The translations under genes and the position numbers were made by a program. A model generated the notes under the pieces. It did no database searches and was not told where the DNA came from. It saw only the letters and a list, made by a program, of their open reading frames with translations. Below, piece by piece: positions 32,164 through 43,843 of a DNA stretch of 64,000 nt. How positions within the stretch are numbered: the first letter of the stretch is position 1; each line of letters begins with the position of its first letter. Origin of the DNA: Bemisia tabaci (lineage: Eukaryota > Arthropoda > Insecta > Hemiptera > Aleyrodidae); contig NC_092793.1 in the NCBI RefSeq assembly GCF_918797505.1, forward strand, positions 61,647,749 to 61,711,748. Reading direction: 5' to 3'.

Positions 32164-32920
32164 CAGGCACGTATCCAAGCGGGAGGGGGGGGCTTGGGGG
32201 GCTCAAGGCCCCCCCCCCCCCCAAGTCAAAAAAGGGGGAAAAGAGAGAAGGAAAGAGGAGACAGAAGATGAGAAAGTGCGAGAAAAGAAGAAGTTTGAGA
32301 CCGTCGAAGATATTTATCTGTTTTAATGTAGAGTCTCAAATGAAAACACCATGTTCATTCCTAAAATTTTCGTCAGAAAAACCTCAAAATGCGCCCAAAT
32401 AGAGTTGAAAGTTCTGAAATATTCCAGCTCTGTTGAATGTAACAATTCGTAAGTATTTTGTGTAAAAAAAAGCGTAAATTTTATGCAGAAACTGATGGAA
32501 AATCTGCGTCACAGAAGCCTCGAAATGCGTCCAGATACAGTTTAAATTTCAAAAATTGTCTAGATTTATTGAATGCATATAATTTGAAAGTATTGTATGC
32601 TGAGTGTAACGCATTTCGAGGCCTCGAAATGCGTCCAAATAGAGTTAAAATTTAAAAAATTTTCAGGATCTTTTTGAATGCACACAAGCATTTTTTGCTG
32701 AAAGTTCAAAAAGGAAACGTAATTTTTCTGCAGACATTGATGAAAAATTTTCGTCACGGAAGCCTTCAAATGCGTCTAACTAGATTACAAATTTCTAAAA
32801 TTTTCGGACCCCCCTTCGCCCTAGGGGGTATATTCCATACCCCCCCCCCCCCAGACTCCCTGGTAGTAGGGGGACCCTACAAGCACCCACCCCCGAAACA
32901 AAATCCTGGATACGTGCCTG
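32164..32920. mobile_element. non-autonomous hAT-type element with 8-bp target duplication
   Basis: CAGGCACGTATCC at the left is mirrored by GGATACGTGCCTG at the right. The duplicated target CATCCAGC lies at 32156-32163 and 32921-32928. An 8-bp duplication and CAGG-type ends fit the hAT superfamily. The interior holds C14 and C13 tracts next to each end and four degenerate tandem units marked by CCTCGAAATGCGTCC (32382, 32519, 32622, 32763). No transposase. Confidence 0.9.
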
Positions 32921-33929
32921 CATCCAGCAGTCTGGGAGGAGGAGGAGGGGGGGGGGCTTGGAATTCACGCAGACGACTCCCCTGCTACCCGGCTAGCTTC
33001 GTCTCGTAGTTACAGGGAGGAACGTAAAAATCCACAAATGGACCAAAAAGGCAGGGAAGCAGAATCTTCCAGGCTTCCACATTTTTCTCATCAAATTTCC
33101 ACAAAATGCCCCCCCCCCCCTCTCCCCATCTGTAAAAAGTTGACCTATTTCGTCTGTTATCCTTTGATTTTCAACTTTAGACCCTTCAATACGTTCCTTC
33201 CTTCCACATTTTCACGCGCCCGTGTAATCGAGCAATTTCTGCACCCCTACAAAAAGGATAATCCTAAATTAAATGCGTCGCAATCAGTAGAAGTTGTCTC
33301 CAGAAATCGGCCGTTTACCTTTATTCCCTTACTTCTGGATGATACTCAAATCCCATGCGATACTCTACGGATTCCAGGCTCAAGTGGGGAGCTCACATAA
33401 AGAAAGAAGTTGCCCACCTGCGGCTTAAATTTTTAAACATGCAGTGGCTTTTTGGCCACAAATCTCGGCTACCTCTTAACATCAAGTTGCTCCTCTACAA
33501 GGCAATGTAAATGGTTGCCAATTGTGGGGTCGTGCAGCCAAGTCAAACTTAGATAAGCTAGAAAACATGCAGACGAAAATCTTGAGAAGCATGGTTAAAG
33601 CCAGACGGTTTGAGGGGAACACAGATATTCTAGCTGATCTCAACATTGACTCTGGGGAGAAGTGAACGGTGTTCAATGCATTATGAAATTTGCAACTAAA
33701 AAAAAAGAAAGAAAGAAAAAAAAAGTACCTATAATGCGTAGATGAAGCTGGTTTCCAAAGGCACCCCCAGAAGCGCTTGCGCACCTTGAGTCAGGTTTGC
33801 CTTGAGAGAACCTCGAGAAAATCTAACATACGAGATGTAAATGAGACAATTACGGAAACTTTTTCTAGTATATGATTGTATTAATTTTTTGGTATTCAAA
33901 TATTTTTGACAGAGTGGTACCGTACGCTA

Positions 33930-34046
33930 AAATAATCATAAAAAGGAGAATCTTGGTACTGCACATTTTTATTAAAGGTTATTACGTAAGTAAATAACCT
34001 TTAATACAAATTTATAATACCAAAATTCTTCTTTTTATAATTAGTT
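33930..34046. mobile_element. small foldback, arms ~55 bp
   Basis: ATAATCATAAAAAGGAGAAT through ATTAAAGGTTATT is mirrored by AATAACCTTTAAT through ATTCTTCTTTTTATAATTA, with about 8 bp at the centre. Confidence 0.8.
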
Positions 34047-34059
34047 TCATTATGTGGTA

Positions 34060-34840
34060 TTTGGTTTCCTCTTTTTCGCAAAAACAAAAGCTTCAAATCG
34101 ATTGAAATCTTACACAGGGGAAGTTTTTTCATAGATCGCGAGACTGTTTGTTTATTTGGGTTTGGATTTTCCTGTAGGCAAACTTGACTGTCTGCTACTG
34201 TGGAATACTGCCTGCAGACGCGGTAAATTTGAAAAAACATGTTACAAACTACGTAGATTGCGCGCTTAAGGAGTAGATTTCAGACATTTGAGACGGGACG
34301 TCCAACGTGATTTTCGTACGATTTTACACAGAGAGCCTATTTACTTGGCTGTATCGCTTGCAAGCAGCAGACTTATTGGGCTTTCAAACAATAATGTATA
34401 CACCTAAACGGGTACCTTCGTGGTTATAAGTTTTTGGTACAAAAAAAGAGACAAAAAATATACCAAAAAAAAGTATCTACTAAAATAATGCGCTACATGA
34501 ACTGGCAACTATAACTGTAATGAGGTTGCCAACCGGTAGTTCAGCAAGGTAATTCAACTTTTCTTTTACCTTGTTAGCGCAAAAGCCAGAAGTCCAAGAT
34601 ATTAAAAGCTGACCACGTATGGCGGCTCGTCCACCGCTGTTGAAATTAAGGAAACGAATGCGCAAAGCTGAGCTCCAGGAGATTTACAGACTTTGACACT
34701 ATACGTCTACAAATCTTGAAATTTGGTAAAACCCTCACGCGGTGTGCGCTAATCTATTTTAAAGTGTGTATGTAGGCAGCGCGGGCCGTGGGGTAGACAA
34801 ACACAGTATGCAGTAAAAATAAAAAAAAATAAAAAAAATA
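34060..34840. other. unassigned stretch
   Basis: No gene or repeat partner was recognised. Confidence 0.4.
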
Positions 34841-34848
34841 CGAAGGAT

Positions 34849-35397
34849 GGATCACAAGACAAGGTACGAAGTTAAGCATTTTGATACACATTTCTTAACC
34901 AAAATTCAACTTAGAACACGATTCGTACAACGAAAATTACTGGATTTGACTCCTAACCAAGATATTTAATGTATCATGACGCGTGAATTCAAACCTCCCG
35001 TCCATGAAAACACAATGGTCTGCGTACGTCAGATCGCAAACTAAACGCAACCGTGGCAGTCTCTGCGATACGAAAATATGGCAATCTCAATCTTGACGCT
35101 TTGACTTAGCTATAGCTGATTTTTTACACTTTGAACAATAAAGGGTGGAAAATGAACAATGTTTGATTGAAAAGCCTGCCGAAACCGTTGAGGTGCGCGA
35201 TTAGACTCACGTGGAGTGTTGTGTTTCTTGTGACCGGGCAATCCAAATTTCCCGTATCCAATGTAAAATTAAAACGTTAATATCTTTTTTTATGAGTTGA
35301 TTACAATAATTTTTGATGCAAGAATCGTGTTCTACGTGAAACTTTGATTAAGTAACATGCATCAGAAGGCTTATATCTGTACCTTGTCTAGTGGTCC
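34849..35397. mobile_element. MITE M7 with ~110-bp terminal inverted repeats
   Basis: GGATCACAAGACAAGGTAC at the left is mirrored by GTACCTTGTCTAGTGGTCC at the right. Inner matches include TAGAACACGATTC against GAATCGTGTTCTA. The arms are diverged (roughly three quarters alike by eye). Confidence 0.75.
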
Positions 35398-35399
35398 AT

Positions 35400-36325
35400 T
35401 GATGGAATAAGAATGAACAGAACTACCTGCATCTCCGACACCATCTCCTGTTCTGCAACAGACAAGTTTCCTAATAAATCGAGGAACCCGCGAAGCAACG
35501 AGACAACGTTCACCGCACACTGTGAAATTGGCCGAATCTACGATCAATAACACTTCCGATTAAAAGCTCAAGAGATTGCTCCAATGCCAATGATCCAACT
35601 GGGTTTGGTAACAAGACAACACGTATCTATATTTCCGACTATTGCTCCACTGTCGCAGAGCTATTGCACAAGTGATCTACCAGGGTTGTGATCAACCTAC
35701 ATTAACAGGGTTAACTCGTAGTTAATATCCAGCCATTAAGTATTCAGTCTCCTTCATTGATTTCCTGTGATTTTTTTCGCATAAAAAGTTCCATTCCAAG
35801 GGCTATCTCCATTCCGAATTGTATCGAACTGCAGGCCTAATGCCTTTGAACACTGTACGTGAACAAAAGGAAGTTCTTCAGGTAACTTTATCATCTGGAT
35901 ACCGCGTATCTGTGCGATGTGGATACAGCGGCGAATAAACAATTTTTGGTGGGGCATTTTAAATTTATTTCATCAAGTTCTGATAACTGTGACAGAAAAA
36001 TTAAAAACCTCGACTACCCACACTGCCGGCAAAGAAATTACGAGTTTGAAAAGTTGCGAACTGAACGACCAGCAATTAAAATGACAAGCGTCTCTCTCAG
36101 AATATCTGTATTTGAGCACGTTAATCCTGAGTACAGATATGACAATCCAGGTAGCACTTAAGATTTCATATACTTAAGATCAACATACAAACCGTAACAA
36201 AATTAACGTTTTGGATCCACGCTGACATTAATTTTCTTTGCGGGAAGTGAGAAACTAGACTTTTCGAAGGAATCTATTCTGTAGCTATCTTCTGGAAGGA
36301 AAAAAAGCAAACCACAAAAATTTGG
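35400..36325. other. unassigned stretch; possible but unproven coding fragments
   Basis: Open frames at 35371-35553 (-), 35754-35957 (-) and 35919-36161 (+) have mixed, protein-like composition and no internal repeats. I recognise no domain, and splice sites and a promoter cannot be argued convincingly. If a host exon exists in this window, this is one of the likelier places. Confidence 0.2.
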
Positions 36326-36343
36326 ATGATCAGAATTATGCTA

Positions 36344-36491
36344 GCTAACTAACTAACTAACAAGTCGCTCTTATAGCGCTTCTGTGCGCTCTGCGACACC
36401 CAACCGCCAATGGTAGCGATCCTGCCAGAGCTCCTCCGGCAGATCGCATCTCCTCTTTTCCTGCCTTATTCCCTCAATCCACGATTGGATT
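36344..36491 (-). mobile_element. very short 5'-truncated LINE 3' end with target duplication
   Basis: The minus strand reads EELWQDRYHWRLGVAERTE, a LINE ORF C-terminus type, then a short 3' region and a GTTAGTTAGTTAGTTAG tail. The 12-bp duplication AGAATTATGCTA flanks it at 36332-36343 and 36492-36503. Only about 148 bp were inserted. The frame contains a stop, so the source or this copy is decayed. Confidence 0.85.
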
Positions 36492-36711
36492 AGAATTATG
36501 CTACCTTCCTTAAACAAAACTCACTTAAAAATGCGATACAAAATTTAGAGACGAGTCGTTTGATTTTCTGGGGCCTGGTAGACCGTATATAAATGAAGTA
36601 TCTGGTTAGACGTCCAGTTGTTATTGCGAGTGTTCGCTGTCAAATCGAGTTCCGTTTGGGTTGGGTTATTTCTTTTTTACCCCACATTCTGTCAAAAGCG
36701 GCCAACTATGC

Positions 36712-37019
36712 TTTACCTGCAGCCTGATTGTTGAAATTTTTTATTTGTCGGGACGAAATAGATGACTGACATAGGTTAAAAAGCGGAGCGTGATTGGTCA
36801 GCTATGTCTTATCGCTGCTTTGTCGTGCCTATGTCGAGTTGAACTCACGACAAGCTAACGGCACCTCTTAAGTTTCCGACAGTTTGTCGTCCATTCCACC
36901 CGACAACGGCACGACAAAGCAGCGATAAGATATAGCCGACCAATCACGCTCCGCCTTTTAACCTATGTCATCTATGTCGTCCCGACAAACAAAAAATTTC
37001 AACTATCAGGCTGCTGTAA
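36712..37019. mobile_element. foldback MITE M3, arms ~130 bp
   Basis: GCAGCCTGATTGTTGAAAT at the left is mirrored by ATTTCAACTATCAGGCTGC at the right. The arms continue through GGAGCGTGATTGGTC and TTATCGCTGCTTTGTCGTGC. Terminal bases resemble M4 at 37856-38130. Confidence 0.9.
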
Positions 37020-37850
37020 AGAAATTAAACTCTCTTGACCTAATAAGGGAGGGTATAGAGAATCCAAGCCCCCTGGAAATGTTAGAAAGTTGTCTGAGCC
37101 CGATTCAACTGTTGTCCTTACACTAAATACACTTAGAAAAAGGGGAGAGGAAGGGAAAAGTATCTTTAAAACTCTCTTCCTTCAAAATTTTCCCGAGTAG
37201 AAGCACGAGGAGTTGGAAAAAATCGCGGTACTCGGACACCTGATTCCAGCCCAATACGCTGCGAGTAATTTTCAGAAAAACTGAAAGGTGAACAACGCTA
37301 TCCGTTATTGGTCACCGCTTGTTGATAGCTAATTAGCATGGAGCAAGCGCACTGACAAATTGCGACAGCTCCGGAACGGTGTGGAGGGGGGGGGGGGGGA
37401 GCTATGCTTAACTCTGTATGCAAATGGTGTAGCTAATCTAAATAGCCAGACCGTCAAATCGTCCAGCGGAATAATTACCGGGGTCAAATTAGAGAGAGCG
37501 GAGGAGAATTGGAGACAATCGCAGGTGAGCAGATTTCAGGGTGAGCGCAAGCGCAATGCATTACGAAAAACTCACTCATAAAATCATATCGTGATCCGAG
37601 GAGGTTGGAGGGTGGATTTTGCGTTCTACTCGCCGAGGCCGAGGGGATGAAAGGAGTTGAAGGGCACTACCAAAATCGACAAAGATAATCGACAAAGATA
37701 ATCGACGTGCCATCGTAGCCTGCAACGTAATTCCCCATGCCTTCAGCTGCAGCCGGGCGAAATGGGCATAAGCCAACTAGTAGCAGAGTTTTGGAGTGCG
37801 TGTAGAGTTGAGATTTTGGACCAACCAATTAGGTTTGCGCTTTATAAAGC
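37020..37850. other. unassigned stretch with G14 tract at 37386
   Basis: CGACAAAGATAAT is repeated back to back at about 37677-37704. No gene was recognised. Confidence 0.4.
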
Positions 37851-37855
37851 GGCTA

Positions 37856-38130
37856 CAGCAGGCTGATTGTTGAAATTGATAGACAAGTCTGTAAACAAAG
37901 AGGACATGGGGAGTATGAAGAGATCCTGAGGATTAAAATGGTTGGTTCCTATTAACTAAGGGAGAAAATGATGGACTAACAGGGTCTCTCGTGGGTTGCC
38001 GTTAGTTAGTCTACTGTCTACCTTCTTCGTCCATTGCCATCACCCGCTTCCACCGATAGAATCCCCCCATACCCCTTTTGTCTTTTAGTCTACAGCTTTG
38101 TCTATTGATTTCAACAATCATCCCGCAGGA
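37856..38130. mobile_element. MITE M4, related to M3
   Basis: GGCTGATTGTTGAAATTGAT followed by AGACAAG at the left is mirrored by TTTGTCTATTGATTTCAACA and ATCATCCC at the right. It shares the TGATTGTTGAAAT terminus with M3, but the interior differs. Confidence 0.85.
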
Positions 38131-38232
38131 GCATCATTTACAGCTAAATCCTAGGGGGCAGAAGGGGGACGCAAAAGACGTTCGCAAGAAGCAAAATTTG
38201 AAAATCGATTAAATCACTCCTCATCCGCTCAT

Positions 38233-38470
38233 CACTGAGAAAAAACTATGGCTTATAAACCTATTAGAGGTAAATATGGAACACCACTAACAGTAGTACC
38301 TCTACATATAATAATAGCACATATACCTTAGTTATGGTACGGGGTACCTTAATTAGGTACAGAGACCTTAGTATGGTTCACAGACCGAGAATCATTAGTT
38401 TATTTACGACTATTATAGGTGTTCCATATTTACCTCTAATAGGTTTATAAACCATAGTTTCTTCTCAGTG
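38233..38470. mobile_element. MITE family M5, copy 2
   Basis: CACTGAGAAAAAACTATGG at the left is mirrored by CCATAGTTTCTTCTCAGTG at the right, with arms extending about 50 bp (CCTATTAGAGGTAAATATGG). AT lies at both junctions. Confidence 0.9.
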
Positions 38471-38479
38471 ATAAGGAAG

Positions 38480-38905
38480 AGGGAATGAAAAAATTACCTA
38501 AAATTAATCAAAATTCCCCAAAATCGGCCTAATTAAACGTCAACTATGGTATGAGGAGTGAAAGGGTAATCGTTTCCCACCTTCGCGATCTTCGAGCGTC
38601 ATCTTCCAGGCTTGCGTGGTGCAGAAGAGGTCAACCGATAAGAACAGTGCCTCGGCGATGGGCGTGAGTGGGTGACCCAGGGGTTCCGTTCCTAACCTCC
38701 CATTTTTTAGGAAACTCATTGCGTCAGAGGTATATTTCTAAGGACAAAGAAAAGAAATGGGTCATAACTTCGGGAACGCTGACTTTTTCAGCCCGCCACG
38801 GTCTGCCATGGAAATCGAGATAGGAAGAGTCTTCAGCAGAACAATGGGTATTGCCGGTTGCCTTCATTTGAACTATTTGAAGGCGGTCTGTGTTCCATCC
38901 AATAG
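38480..38905. other. unassigned stretch
   Basis: No gene or repeat partner was recognised. Confidence 0.4.
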
Positions 38906-38910
38906 TTACT

Positions 38911-41270
38911 AGCTATGTTTATGCGAGCCTCTAAACCTAACTTCAATCGAAACCTGAGTTTGAAACCAAGGTTCAAATCACGGCATAAACGATACGGAAC
39001 TAGCGAAATGTAGATTTCCGAAATTTGTGTTTGAAACCATATTTTACACTGAAGACTAGGTTATCGCACTCCGCATAAACGAACCGGAGGTTGAAATTAG
39101 TTGAAATTCGACTTCAAATTCGATTTTCAGGTGCGCGATCGGCAATATGGCGTATTTATTATCATAACGTTCGTAGACAACTGGTGCTTATCCCACGATT
39201 TAGCTTTAATTTTGCCATTATTCAACATTTTTTACAATCATAATTTTACTATAATTGTTGCATAAGCACTTTTACCTGATTCCTTCAGTTATATGTGGCT
39301 TATTTATCCTTATTTAGCTAAACGTAGGACGTTATTTTCTAGTGAAGGTGTTTATTATCAGATGGAATCCAGGCTTATTACTGCTTTTTCAGATAATTCT
39401 TGCAACTGTAATCAACATTTTATGACTACAGAAGCAAAGCAAGCAAAGAGATTTACAGGCTACAATTGAGTAATAGCCTTACCTACCAGTTCATCATCTG
39501 CGGAGAACTTTTTACTGTATCCACACGATTTGCCTAGGATTTCAAGATAGGGCACCCTGCTTCCCTTTAAGAAGTGCACCTAATTTTTTCATTTCAATCT
39601 ACCGATTGAATCTAAAATCTGATCCAATCAGAGCTGTGCAGCTCTTGAATTTGTGTGTTATCCATGAATCTATTTCCTGGTTGCCCTACTGAAAGTGAGA
39701 GACCAGCCACAACCGTGACCTGCTGACTTATTTCTTTGATCCAATCTCTTGTAAATGATGACTCAAATTCTGAGGCCATCATTTATTGAAACTAGTTCAA
39801 AGTTATTGCTCCAAAGTATCGTCACTCTTCTCATACTGAGGCAGAAGGAAGGAGATTTTTTGGTGAGTGCTCTGTTATCCAAGATTTGCAATTTGAGATA
39901 AGAATACGGTTTTTATTGAGGCGTGTAACAATTTTTTGTCGTTGAATCACTTGTCATAATTGAGCCTTGGCGTTAGAGATGCATCAACTGTGGAAAGTGG
40001 CTCTGCCTGTGCAAAAATATCTTGTGACAGCAGTGAATGTTAGTAAATGCGCTTTACAGATAGACTGAAAGCTCCATATTCCAATCTACCCGAATAATTA
40101 AATTCAAAAGCATTTTTGAATTGAGTTTATATCGAATCTCAATGGGAGAATAATATACAGTGTAAGCGAAAGAATATCAATGGTAAGGTTGGGTTTGTGT
40201 CTTAGGTTAGTGAAATGCAATGGCAGGTTCTGAAATCTTGTTTGTCAGTTGCTCTTTACATGAGTCACCTTTGAAAATCAAGTTTAAAAAAAAGTACACA
40301 TAGGTAGGCAAACAGTAGTAGGTAGCTTGCCTATTTTCTTCCTGTCTTGCTCATGGACTCGGAGAGCAGTCGGAAAGAGGGGTGAGAAACAGGATTTCAG
40401 CGCGTATCTCTGGGAATGTGGAAACTTAAAATTTGTGAAGCGTCATCAGCAGTTTGTTAAGATTGTCACCGTCTGTTGCCTCAAGAGGATTTAGACGCTT
40501 CTGCTTCAGCGATAGCGATACATTGTTGACCTATCAATATCCGCTTATTTTAATCATATTTTGAAGGAGCGATTCCCATAAGTATTCCCGATTAGTTATT
40601 TGTTTCACTACAATAATGGCAGACATACAATCTTTACGACACCATGGAGTGAAGGTGCGGTGCTTTACTGGATTAGCACTCCTACACTTTCAATGCCTAT
40701 ATCTACCTATTGTCAGATCATTAGAAGCTCAATAAACAACATGATGAATTTCTGCGCCTGCCACAATTATTTATAACATCACTAAAATTACCTATGGCAA
40801 CTTTTCTGAACTCAGAATATAAGCTCGAGCATGATTTGAAGGTTTGTTGAGATTACTTAGGTATTCATTCAATTTTTAAATATGAACGTAAAATGATTAA
40901 AAATCCACTGTAATTTTTCCAACTGTTGCTCAGAAAGTCAGTAAAGGCTTTTTTAGTGAAGATGAAGCCTCCGCTTATATATTGCGGAAAAATTGTGGAA
41001 CATACACGGGATAAAAGAGTAATAATAATTTTATTGAATCAATTCATAGTGAAAAAATGAAGTATAGCTTGTGAAAATGGCGCCAACGCATGAAATTCAA
41101 GTTCAATCGAAAATATGCGCATAAGTAGCGCATAAACAGCGCCAGAATCGGAAAGTTTGATTTCCCGCGAAAGTCGGGTTACAGCGCCCGCATAAACCCG
41201 ACGGCGAAAACTTGCATTACAAACTCGGGTTTCGTGAAACCTCGGTTTCGAGCCTCGCATAAACGTAGCT
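38911..41270 (+). mobile_element. element E, reference copy A, 3-bp target duplication
   Basis: AGCTATGTTTATGCGAGCC at the left is mirrored by CTCGCATAAACGTAGCT at the right, with ACT at 38908-38910 and 41271-41273. The two end regions hold six GCATAAAC or GTTTATGC words. A second copy B (53343-56768) is collinear over nearly all of the 2.36 kb. A has about 240 bp (39503-39742) that B lacks, and B has a 1.3-kb insertion. I see no transposase; the short frames match no family. A 3-bp duplication is compatible with PIF/Harbinger-like or CACTA-like elements, but the ends do not decide it. Confidence 0.88.
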
Positions 41271-41274
41271 ACTG

Positions 41275-42110
41275 AGAATCAAGTTAGGTACTTGTGAACA
41301 GACTTAAAATCCTTTTCATGATAATATATCCATCGGGATGGCAATAAGTTTATGTTTCAGTACCGCAGCAAATCAACGTTGGAGGCCAGAAAATACTAAT
41401 TCAAGAGCTTTAAGTCTCTGGAGAAAAATGAGATAATCTGTTCTCGCTTCGAAGACTTTCGATTGGAATCTATGTAGAATGTGACTTAAGGTACTGAAGG
41501 AGAGAAGTCGTTCCATATAACCTGAGTAGGTAAGAAGTGTTTAAAAAAGCGACAATCGGAAGGGATCAAACGATTTTTCAATCAGAAATCCCAAAAGATT
41601 GCGATTTTGAAAACAGTCCTTGGGAGATTACTCTCGAATCAAAAGAATTCACTTTAAGTACGACTAACGACAAAGGTCCTCCAAGGACAGCTAATTGAGA
41701 ATTGAGATTAATATTTTTACCAAAAAAAAAAAAAAAAAAAATGAAATTGGTCAGAAGATACGTTAAATACTATGCCACGGCCGGTCTGTGCTGTGTTGCC
41801 AGTTGTTGGGGGATAGTGACTTACCCGGATGTGGCTACCGCCACTCATAATTAAATACTATAAAGACGATCATGAACGGAGCTAACCTTCCGAAACTTAC
41901 TTAGCGCCTGAATGAGAAAATTAACGCTCATTCATAATTGTACAAAATAATGTTGCTGATTATCCATAATTCTTGGCATCAGGCTAATAATTAATGTTAC
42001 CTATTTGTGAACGTTAAATTTTCATGGATGAATGGAGATAACAAATATTCACATCTGCCATACAATCTCCGTAAAATCTTGCTCTAAGCGGGCTCTTCGA
42101 GGCCACACTT
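41275..42110. other. unassigned stretch with poly(A)20 at 41722
   Basis: No gene or repeat partner was recognised. Confidence 0.4.
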
Positions 42111-42117
42111 GAAGATG

Positions 42118-42268
42118 AATTGGATTACATTTTGCGATGAGGAGCCACTATTTCTGGCCTATTTTAGAAACAACATACATCCCATTGGTTTCCCTAAGTA
42201 TGCAGATATGTGCTTTTATAGGAGAGCCAGAGATATTGGCTCCTTATTGCATAATGTAACCCATTGGA
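42118..42268. mobile_element. MITE family M1, copy 2
   Basis: TGGATTACATTTTGCGATGA then GGAGCCACTATTTCTGGCC is mirrored by GCCAGAGATATTGGCTCC then TTATTGCATAATGTAACCC. The interior matches copy 1 at 4638-4787. Confidence 0.88.
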
Positions 42269-42279
42269 TTCTTTACGAA

Positions 42280-43840
42280 TAAGAGATTGAAATCGATAAA
42301 AAGGCTGCTTTGATTGACCTTTGAGCGAACGGCATAACTCGGTGAGCCTCGTGTGGTAAAAGGCAGCGACCATGAACATCCGGGCTATGAAACTTGAGGC
42401 CCTCCGAGTCAAAGGTCCACCATAGCGCTTTTACATCATTTAATTTCTCCTTTAAGGAGAATCCAGGGTTCGATTAGGGATGATTCAAGATTCGAGATAG
42501 CACCACGAGTCACCACTGAGAATTTCACTTACCTCCAACGATTACTGAAATAATATTCCTCAAATTACTAAAAGCAGACCCACAAGATATAGCTAATTTT
42601 TGGCTTGATTTTTTGAGTCAAAAATATTGGCAATTACAAGCGCAAAGAAAGTACAGCTGAAACTTTTAGCTCAGCGGCGGCGGCCGAGCGCGCAACGGAA
42701 TCCCTGATGTTCTGTCTGTCTGTCTCTCTCTATCTCTCCCCCTCCCTCTCCCTCTCCCCCTCCCTCTCCCTCTCCCCCTCTCTCATTGCCGCAATGGAAA
42801 TTACTTTCCGCCATTGTTAAGAATTTATTTTCGGGAATTTTGAGAAGATTTGTTTACTGAGTGTTCCTCAAGTATGTTGCTGAATACCCTGAATACACCC
42901 ATGGTGCAAGGATCGCACAACACATTCCCGCTTTTGCCGGCGCGGAGCGCCGGCATAAACACTTTTACTGGAATATTTAGAAAAATGCTGCCAATTTCAC
43001 AAAATGATAAAGTTTGATTGGAATTTTGATCGCAGGATAATAGTTATGAAATTTTTATTCAAACCACTGAACTTAATTGTAAATGCCTTCGTGATATGTG
43101 ATGAATTCATACATTCAGACTCGACTTGTCGATATTATGACGCATCTCCGATTAAATATGTAATTTATTAATGATGCCTCCTATTAAAGACGGCAATCCG
43201 TAAAAATCTTAGCTTTTCTACGATTCATTAGGTTCCATTAAATTCATTGACATCATACTTCAGATACGATTATATATTATAATCTTTCCTTAAGCATGGT
43301 CAAAAGCCATCAAAAATCAACTTTAATGGGAAGAGTGACTATCCGATGTTTAGTAGTCTTAAAACTAAACGGTTTTCGCTTAGCATCGCCCGTATTTTAA
43401 ATTTGGCGGTCAAAATCTCTCCGCTGATAGTTCACCACCCACCCGCCCGCCCAGAGCGCCACCTCCTTAGCGCGTGTCCTCTCCCCGTGTCTCGAAGTAG
43501 AAACATCAACAACACAAACAGTCCGTGATAAACCTCAGTGCAATGATATGTAAACAAATGCGCATTGTGTAATCATTAATCAATAAATCAATCATGTTTG
43601 TGCAGTATTATTATGTTATATTTGTGTTCAGTACCTTGTAAAAAGGAACCGTGAAACATGGAATCTGCCGGGATTCTAAATTCGTTAACAACAAACAAAT
43701 TAGTTTCTAATAAAGATCCAAGTGTCCGTTCTTGCGTTAGCTTCGATGATTCATAGTATGTAATTTAAGTACCTAATTAGTTGTCTAATTTTGCTTGGTG
43801 TATACCTACGGAGTAATTTTGGAGATAGTATATGATGCAT
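42280..43840. other. unassigned stretch with CT-rich tract and GC hairpin
   Basis: A pyrimidine tract built on CTCCCT/CTCTCC spans about 42712-42785, and GCCGGCGCGGAGCGCCGGC forms a hairpin at about 42937. No gene is supported. Confidence 0.5.
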
Positions 43841-43843
43841 TAC

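Larger units (their letters stand above)
31675..33665 (+). pseudogene. Jockey-like LINE reverse transcriptase, split by two transposons
   Basis: Four collinear blocks of one RT remain. Block 1 (31675-31823) reads VFLDVTQASDHVWNERL and later LLPSFFKGRRF. Block 2 (32046-32155) reads PIRAGVPQGSCLPPLLYSL. Block 3 (from 32929) carries the catalytic box as HADD at 32966-32977 where the family has FADD or YADD. Block 4 (about 33270-33665) reads RLKWGAHIKKEVAHLRLKF, then LPLNIKLLLYKA and WGRAAKSNLDKL, ending at a stop at 33663-33665. A MITE (31824-32045) and a hAT element (32164-32920) lie between blocks. Removing them restores motif order, but stops and frameshifts remain. The motifs fit the Jockey clade. 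Confidence 0.85.
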
